Shown here: positions 60,541 through 64,000 of the stretch, piece after piece
How the letters are laid out: the number at the start of each line of letters is the position of its first letter
Position numbering within the stretch: the stretch's first letter is position 1
Source: Tubiluchus corallicola
Lineage: Eukaryota > Priapulida > Priapulimorpha > Priapulimorphida > Tubiluchidae
Direction of reading: 5' to 3'
Assembly (NCBI GenBank): GCA_030141605.1
Contig: JAQGDQ010002392.1
Location: 64,001 to 128,000, forward strand
Length of the DNA: 64,000 nt
Made by a program: the position numbers and the translations under genes
The notes under the pieces: generated by a model
Databases searched by the model: none
Told to the model about the DNA's origin: nothing
The model's input: the letters and a program-made list of their open reading frames with translations, nothing else

Positions 60541-61187
60541 TTCAACGCCTCTTTTACTTTAGCTGTCAGTTTGCTATATTCATTATTAGCAATTACTTTT
60601 TTATCTATTAATTGAGACCCCATACCTACGCAAGTAACGCCTGCCTCAAACCATTGTTGCAAGTTTTCTTTTGTTGGTGCTACCCCTCCTGTAGGCATTA
60701 TGCTTGTCCAAGAAAATGGTGCCTTCACAGCTTTAACAAATCCTGGTCCTCCTACTTGCGACCCAGGGAATATTTTTACTATTTCTGCTCCCAGTTCTTC
60801 TGCATAAGATATTTCGCTTAATGAACCACAGCCCGGCGACCACAATATTTTTCTTCTATTACACGTCTTTGCCATATCCGGATTGAGAATAGGAGACACT
60901 ATAAAACCGGCTCCTAATTGTATATAAAGCGACGTAGTACCTGCATCTACCACAGAACCTACACCTATTATCATTTCGGGTAGCTCTTTGGCTGCATATT
61001 TATTGATTTCTGCAAATACCTCGTGGGCAAAATCACCTCTATTGGTAAATTCAAATACCCTTGCACCTCCCTCGTAGCAGGCTTTTAATACCTTTTTGCA
61101 TATTTCTACATCAGGATTGTAAAATACGGGTATCATTCCCGTTTCCTTCATTTTAATAGCAACTTCTATTCTTGTAAATCTACTCAT
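60516..61187 (-). CDS. eda: 2-keto-3-deoxy-6-phosphogluconate aldolase
   Basis: This 223-residue class I aldolase has the glutamate in FEFTNRG (E46), GVGSVVDAGT, SPGCGS and the Schiff-base lysine K138 in IVKIFPGS, then MPTGGV. It splits KDPG to pyruvate and glyceraldehyde 3-phosphate, ending hexuronate breakdown. The ring-opening and reduction steps are encoded upstream by kduI and kduD. The kinase KdgK is not in this window. The last codons lie in a 20-bp tandem duplication that does not alter the protein. The broken DUF4861-like gene lies just upstream. Confidence 0.95.
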   Translation of the reverse strand: MSRFTRIEVAIKMKETGMIPVFYNPDVEICKKVLKACYEGGARVFEFTNRGDFAHEVFAEINKYAAKELPEMIIGVGSVVDAGTTSLYIQLGAGFIVSPILNPDMAKTCNRRKILWSPGCGSLSEISYAEELGAEIVKIFPGSQVGGPGFVKAVKAPFSWTSIMPTGGVAPTKENLQQWFEAGVTCVGMGSQLIDKKVIANNEYSKLTAKVKEALKIIKEVRK

Positions 61188-61287
61188 TGTTTATTATTAT
61201 TAATATTAAATTAGAAAATTTGATTAACTCTTGTTTTACATAAGCTTCAAACCCCTCTCGTGTTTTGAACTTATCTGCTGATAGTTC

Positions 61288-61737
61288 TCAACCAGCAAAA
61301 AATTTAAATGATACAGGGTCGTAACCGAACCTAATATTTGTTCGCGTTTCAAATTTAGGATGGTCTTTTTTATCCATCAATTTCACAGTCAGTTTTCGGC
61401 TTTCTTTTGCTTTTATATTCAAAATAAGAACTACTTGCTCCCACTTTCCATCTTTGTTCATATCTTCCTATTGATAAGGAATATTCTCCCCCATTTGGCA
61501 AACGAAAAAAGGCACTTTACCTTCGGGTATCTTACCTACTTTATCTTCTATCTGCTTTTTGGAGAGAACAATGGGCTCATCTATTCTTCTTATATCAGTA
61601 TCGTTTTCAAAAGTTATCACAGCTTCCTCCTTGCAATGAGAACAAGCTGACACCAACAATATCAACACTGCTCCTAATATACTTAGTTTTTTTATTTTAT
61701 ATTTAAGTGTCATCAAAACTAATTTGCTAATCCTCAT
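61288..61737 (-). pseudogene. Broken DUF4861-like lipoprotein gene
   Basis: The minus-strand frame starts with a lipoprotein signal (ILGAVLILLVSACSHCK; the start may be the ATG at 61713). It continues as a short beta-rich stretch with RIDEPIVLSKKQIEDKVG and VPFFVCQMGENIPYQ, then hits TAG at 61468-61470. Beyond the stop the same frame continues sensibly (EDMNKDGKWEQVVLILNIKA, then FFAG) to a TGA at 61288-61290. The whole resembles the N-terminus of DUF4861 proteins, which are common in uronate-degradation clusters, but these are several hundred residues long. So an in-frame stop and a large loss are both present. Upstream it overlaps or abuts the end of kduD. Confidence 0.7.
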
Positions 61738-62515
61738 TTGCTGGTTTACCTATAGTGGCAAGTATTCCTCCATCTACATAAATTACTTGTCCATTCACAA
61801 AATCGCTTGCTTTTGATGCAAGAAATATTGCCGCTCCTCCAAGATCTTTGGGGTCGCCCCAACGTGCTGCAGGAGTACGATTAATAATAAATTCATTGAA
61901 TGGATGCCCTTCTACTCTTATAGGAGCTGTTTGTGTGGTAGCAAAATACCCTGGTCCTATACCATTAGTTTGTATATTGTACTTTGCCCATTCGGTTGCC
62001 ATATTGCGAGTAAGCATTTTTAAGCCACCTTTAGAAGCTGCATAAGCCGATACCGTGTTCCTTCCTAATTCGCTCATCATCGAGCATAAATTAATAATTT
62101 TACCTTCCTTTCTTTGTATCATCTTACGCCCTACATACTTTGACATAATGAAAGGCCCCACAAGATCAATATCCACTACTTTTCTAAATTCCTCTGTTGC
62201 CATATCTTCCATTGGCACTCTTTTAATAATACCTGCATTATTCACAAGTATATCAATGTTTCCCACCTCTTTTTCTATTTTGTCTATTTGTTCTTCTACT
62301 AACTTATCATCAGTTACATCAAACATATATGTATGTACTTTTATACCCTCTTTCTTACATTCAATTTTAGCTTCTTTTAGCTTGTGTTCGGACACACCAT
62401 TAATTACTATCCCTGCTCCCGCTGAGGCAAGTGCTTTGGCTATTGCCATACCAAGTCCGTGCGTTCCTCCTGTAATTAAAGCTCTTTTGCGTGAAAGGTC
62501 AAATAAGTTTGTCAT
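61727..62515 (-). CDS. kduD: KduD-like short-chain dehydrogenase
   Basis: This 262-residue SDR has the cofactor motif GGTHGLG (16-22), NNAG (92-95) and the catalytic S145, Y158 and K162 in YAASK. The C-terminus DFVNGQVIYVDGG is typical. In this operon it should be 2-dehydro-3-deoxy-D-gluconate 5-dehydrogenase (KduD), reducing the KduI product to 2-keto-3-deoxygluconate. The close gluconate 5-dehydrogenase family cannot be fully excluded by sequence alone, but kduI, 25 bp upstream, supports KduD. Confidence 0.92.
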   Translation of the reverse strand: MTNLFDLSRKRALITGGTHGLGMAIAKALASAGAGIVINGVSEHKLKEAKIECKKEGIKVHTYMFDVTDDKLVEEQIDKIEKEVGNIDILVNNAGIIKRVPMEDMATEEFRKVVDIDLVGPFIMSKYVGRKMIQRKEGKIINLCSMMSELGRNTVSAYAASKGGLKMLTRNMATEWAKYNIQTNGIGPGYFATTQTAPIRVEGHPFNEFIINRTPAARWGDPKDLGGAAIFLASKASDFVNGQVIYVDGGILATIGKPANED

Positions 62516-62540
62516 TTTAAATTATATATTTTTTCAAATA

Positions 62541-63383
62541 TTATCTCAACTGATCAGGTGTGCAAGTATCCATATCGCCATAGTCAAGGTTTTCACCTCC
62601 CATACCCCAAATAAAAGTATAATTGCTTGTTCCTGCTCCTGAGTGTATTCCCCAAGGAGGCGATACTACCGCTTCATTATTCTGCACCCAAATATGCCTT
62701 GTTTCTTGTGGTTCACCCATAAAATGCGATAATGCTTGTCCTTGTGGCATCTCAAAGTAGAAGTAGGCTTCCATCCTACGGTCGTGAACGTGAGATGGTA
62801 TAGTGTTCCACACACTTCCTGTTTGTAATTCGGTCATTCCCATTTGCAATTGACAAGTTTCTACAATGCCATTTACAATAAGTTTGTTTAGTATGCGATG
62901 ATTAGATGTTTTAGGCTCTCCAAGTTCTATTACCTCTGCCTCGTTTTTTGTTATTTTTTGGACTGGGTAACTAGTCTGTGCTGGTGCAGAATTGAGATAA
63001 AACAATGCTGGTTTTTTTTTATTATCTGATTGGAAGGCAACATCTTTTGTTCCTGCTCCTATGTACAGGGCTTCTTTGTAGTCCAATTCATATTTCTGTC
63101 CATCAGCAGTTACCACTCCTTTGCCTCCCACATTGATTATTCCTATCTCCCTCCTATCTAAGAAGTTTTTTGCTTTCAATGGCTCAATGGCTTCTAATTT
63201 TAGTATTTTTTTAACAGGCTTAGCTCCTCCTACAATAAATCGGTCGTAGTGGGTATAGGTAAGTGTAATTTCATCTCCCTTAAAGATGTTACTGACAAGA
63301 AATTCGTTCCTCAATTGTGTAGTATCCATTTGTTTTACTTCGTTAGGACCTACTGCATACTTTACACTATATTTTATGGTCAT
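62541..63383 (-). CDS. kduI: 5-dehydro-4-deoxy-D-glucuronate isomerase KduI
   Basis: This 280-residue cupin-fold enzyme has the complete zinc site H198, H200, E205 (PSHVHDRRMEAYFYFE) and H247 (WGIHSG), at spacing equal to E. coli KduI. It isomerises 5-keto-4-deoxyuronate, formed from unsaturated uronates released by polysaccharide lyases or unsaturated glucuronyl hydrolases. It is the first gene of the operon; a promoter lies at 63435-63466. No lyase is in the window, so the polymer (pectin, alginate or glycosaminoglycan) is not set by this evidence. Confidence 0.97.
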   Translation of the reverse strand: MTIKYSVKYAVGPNEVKQMDTTQLRNEFLVSNIFKGDEITLTYTHYDRFIVGGAKPVKKILKLEAIEPLKAKNFLDRREIGIINVGGKGVVTADGQKYELDYKEALYIGAGTKDVAFQSDNKKKPALFYLNSAPAQTSYPVQKITKNEAEVIELGEPKTSNHRILNKLIVNGIVETCQLQMGMTELQTGSVWNTIPSHVHDRRMEAYFYFEMPQGQALSHFMGEPQETRHIWVQNNEAVVSPPWGIHSGAGTSNYTFIWGMGGENLDYGDMDTCTPDQLR

Positions 63384-63434
63384 AGTTTTTTAATAAAATA
63401 TTACTAACCAATTCGCCAAATTAAATATCAATAG

Positions 63435-63466
63435 CAAATATATGAATATATTTATGTTTTCAAAAA
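63435..63466 (-). promoter_or_regulatory. Promoter for the hexuronate operon
   Basis: Reading minus, TTTTTG (63461-63466) and TATATTTG (63435-63442) are 18 bp apart, a good Bacteroidota promoter about 50 bp before kduI. The rest of the gap to trpF (63467-63670) shows no gene. Confidence 0.6.
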
Positions 63467-63670
63467 TTTTTCTTTTAATACAAATCTATAAAAAATATGC
63501 TCTTTGAGAATAAGACATCGAAAAGAGGAAAAATGTTTAATTAAGAGTTTTTAACAGAGTATTTCTTTTTTATCAGTTCCTCAGCCAGCAGAAAAACATT
63601 TCATTACAAACAGTCATCTTTCAAAATTACGACAATATGCCACAAGTTGTCGCAACTAATAAGTTATATG

Positions 63671-64000
63671 TTACTGTCTCCCTTTATTACAGAGCTTTAC
63701 CTTACTTATAAACTGTTGAATTTTTTTAATATCTTTCCAAGCATAGTTCGTCTCAAAACAACTATTGATATCTATTGCATAGATATTTGCATAATTTATC
63801 TTTGATATCTCTTCTGTGTCTTCAGGTGTTATTCCTCCACTTAGAAAAATAGGTTTATCATAAGTATATTGTTTCAATATTTCCCAATTAAATTTTTTGC
63901 CACTTCCTCCATATTGTTGGGTTTTAGTGTCGAACAAAAAATACTTGCAATAGGGCAAGTAGGGTTCTATGACGACAAACTCAAAATCTCTTCCTATATT
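63671..64000 (-). CDS. trpF: Phosphoribosylanthranilate isomerase TrpF (C-terminal part, cut by window edge)
   Basis: The frame is open through the right edge (109 codons visible); the internal ATG-like start at 63958 is not the true one. The visible part contains YFLFDTKTQQYGGSGKKFNW, FLSGGITPEDTEEI and IYAIDINSCFET, the conserved end of TrpF with the catalytic aspartate in LFDT and the phosphate-binding SGG. It isomerises phosphoribosylanthranilate in tryptophan synthesis. Other trp genes would be expected beyond the edge. It ends 288 bp before kduI's start, on the same strand. Confidence 0.93.
   Translation of the reverse strand, partial: NIGRDFEFVVIEPYLPYCKYFLFDTKTQQYGGSGKKFNWEILKQYTYDKPIFLSGGITPEDTEEISKINYANIYAIDINSCFETNYAWKDIKKIQQFISKVKLCNKGRQ

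Noticed and set aside
61360-61650. 96-codon plus-strand open frame
   Set aside because: It is antisense to the decayed DUF4861-like gene, whose minus-strand frame has a lipobox and family-like segments.

Overview
The window reads as a chromosomal segment of a low-GC, AT-rich member of the Bacteroidota, most likely a free-living gliding or surface-associated organism (Cytophagia/Flavobacteriia-like). The evidence is a giant SprB-like adhesin with a type B type-IX-secretion sorting domain next to a SprF/PorP-family gene, the absence of Shine-Dalgarno sequences, Bacteroidota promoters of the form TTG-N19-TAnnTTTG, and lipopolysaccharide genes (kdsA, kdsC, lptB, lpxL-like). Two tRNA genes are present (Cys at 708-778, Leu-UAG at 38644-38725, both minus). 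I see no rRNA, phage, insertion sequence or convincing CRISPR array.

Layout. 1-650 is repetitive, apparently non-coding DNA. 0.7-5.7 kb holds tRNA-Cys, an HU protein followed by a membrane-anchored HU-LysM protein, a glycosyltransferase, a glucosaminidase with LysM repeats, and bioC. 5.8-10.8 kb holds gapA, a 44-residue lipoprotein, kdsA and a transglutaminase-like lipoprotein. 10.9-16.6 kb is a minus-strand lpd-sucA-sucB block (2-oxoglutarate dehydrogenase), with sucB frameshifted by a 5-bp tandem duplication. 16.6-30.0 kb is the adhesin locus: about 4,070 codons split by one frameshift near 21.6 kb, followed by the SprF-like gene. 30.8-34.3 kb is tig-clpP-clpX. 34.4-38.6 kb is a repeat-rich accessory stretch with a TPR-DUF2971 protein and a leucine-rich-repeat lipoprotein, ending at tRNA-Leu. 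38.8-44.3 kb (minus) carries lptB, trmH, a LolC/E-like permease, rbfA and a malic enzyme. 44.5-49.6 kb (plus) carries gpsA, pgi, mlaE, mlaF, a DUF4296-like protein and a small recombinase-HTH-like protein. 49.7-54.0 kb (minus) carries kdsC, menB, a thioesterase, an LpxL-type acyltransferase and proS. 54.2-58.8 kb (plus) carries a DPM1-like glycosyltransferase, pyrC, a hydroxyacid dehydrogenase and a bacterial GH47 alpha-mannosidase lipoprotein. 58.9-63.4 kb is a minus-strand hexuronate operon (kduI, kduD, a broken DUF4861-like gene, eda, exuT-like transporter). The window ends inside trpF.

How the genes work together. The kduI-kduD-eda-exuT operon would import hexuronate and convert the unsaturated uronate from pectin- or alginate-type polymers to pyruvate and glyceraldehyde 3-phosphate, which GapA, Pgi and the 2-oxoglutarate dehydrogenase genes can process further. 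GH47 suggests additional use of alpha-1,2-mannosides. KdsA, KdsC, LptB and the LpxL-like enzyme serve lipopolysaccharide synthesis and export. The adhesin plus SprF-like protein point to T9SS-dependent surface adhesion or gliding.

Three genes look broken (sucB, adhesin, DUF4861-like). Two short tandem duplications (5 bp in sucB, 20 bp at the end of eda) and several long coding repeat arrays suggest slippage-type mutation, although assembly or sequencing error cannot be excluded from sequence alone. The most unusual non-coding signal is a dispersed element of about 130 bp (copies near 3.4 and 30.4 kb) whose central hairpin is kept by compensatory change. I did not find a clear new multi-gene system. 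The best candidates for new biology are this structured repeat, the HU-LysM pair and the TPR-DUF2971 protein.
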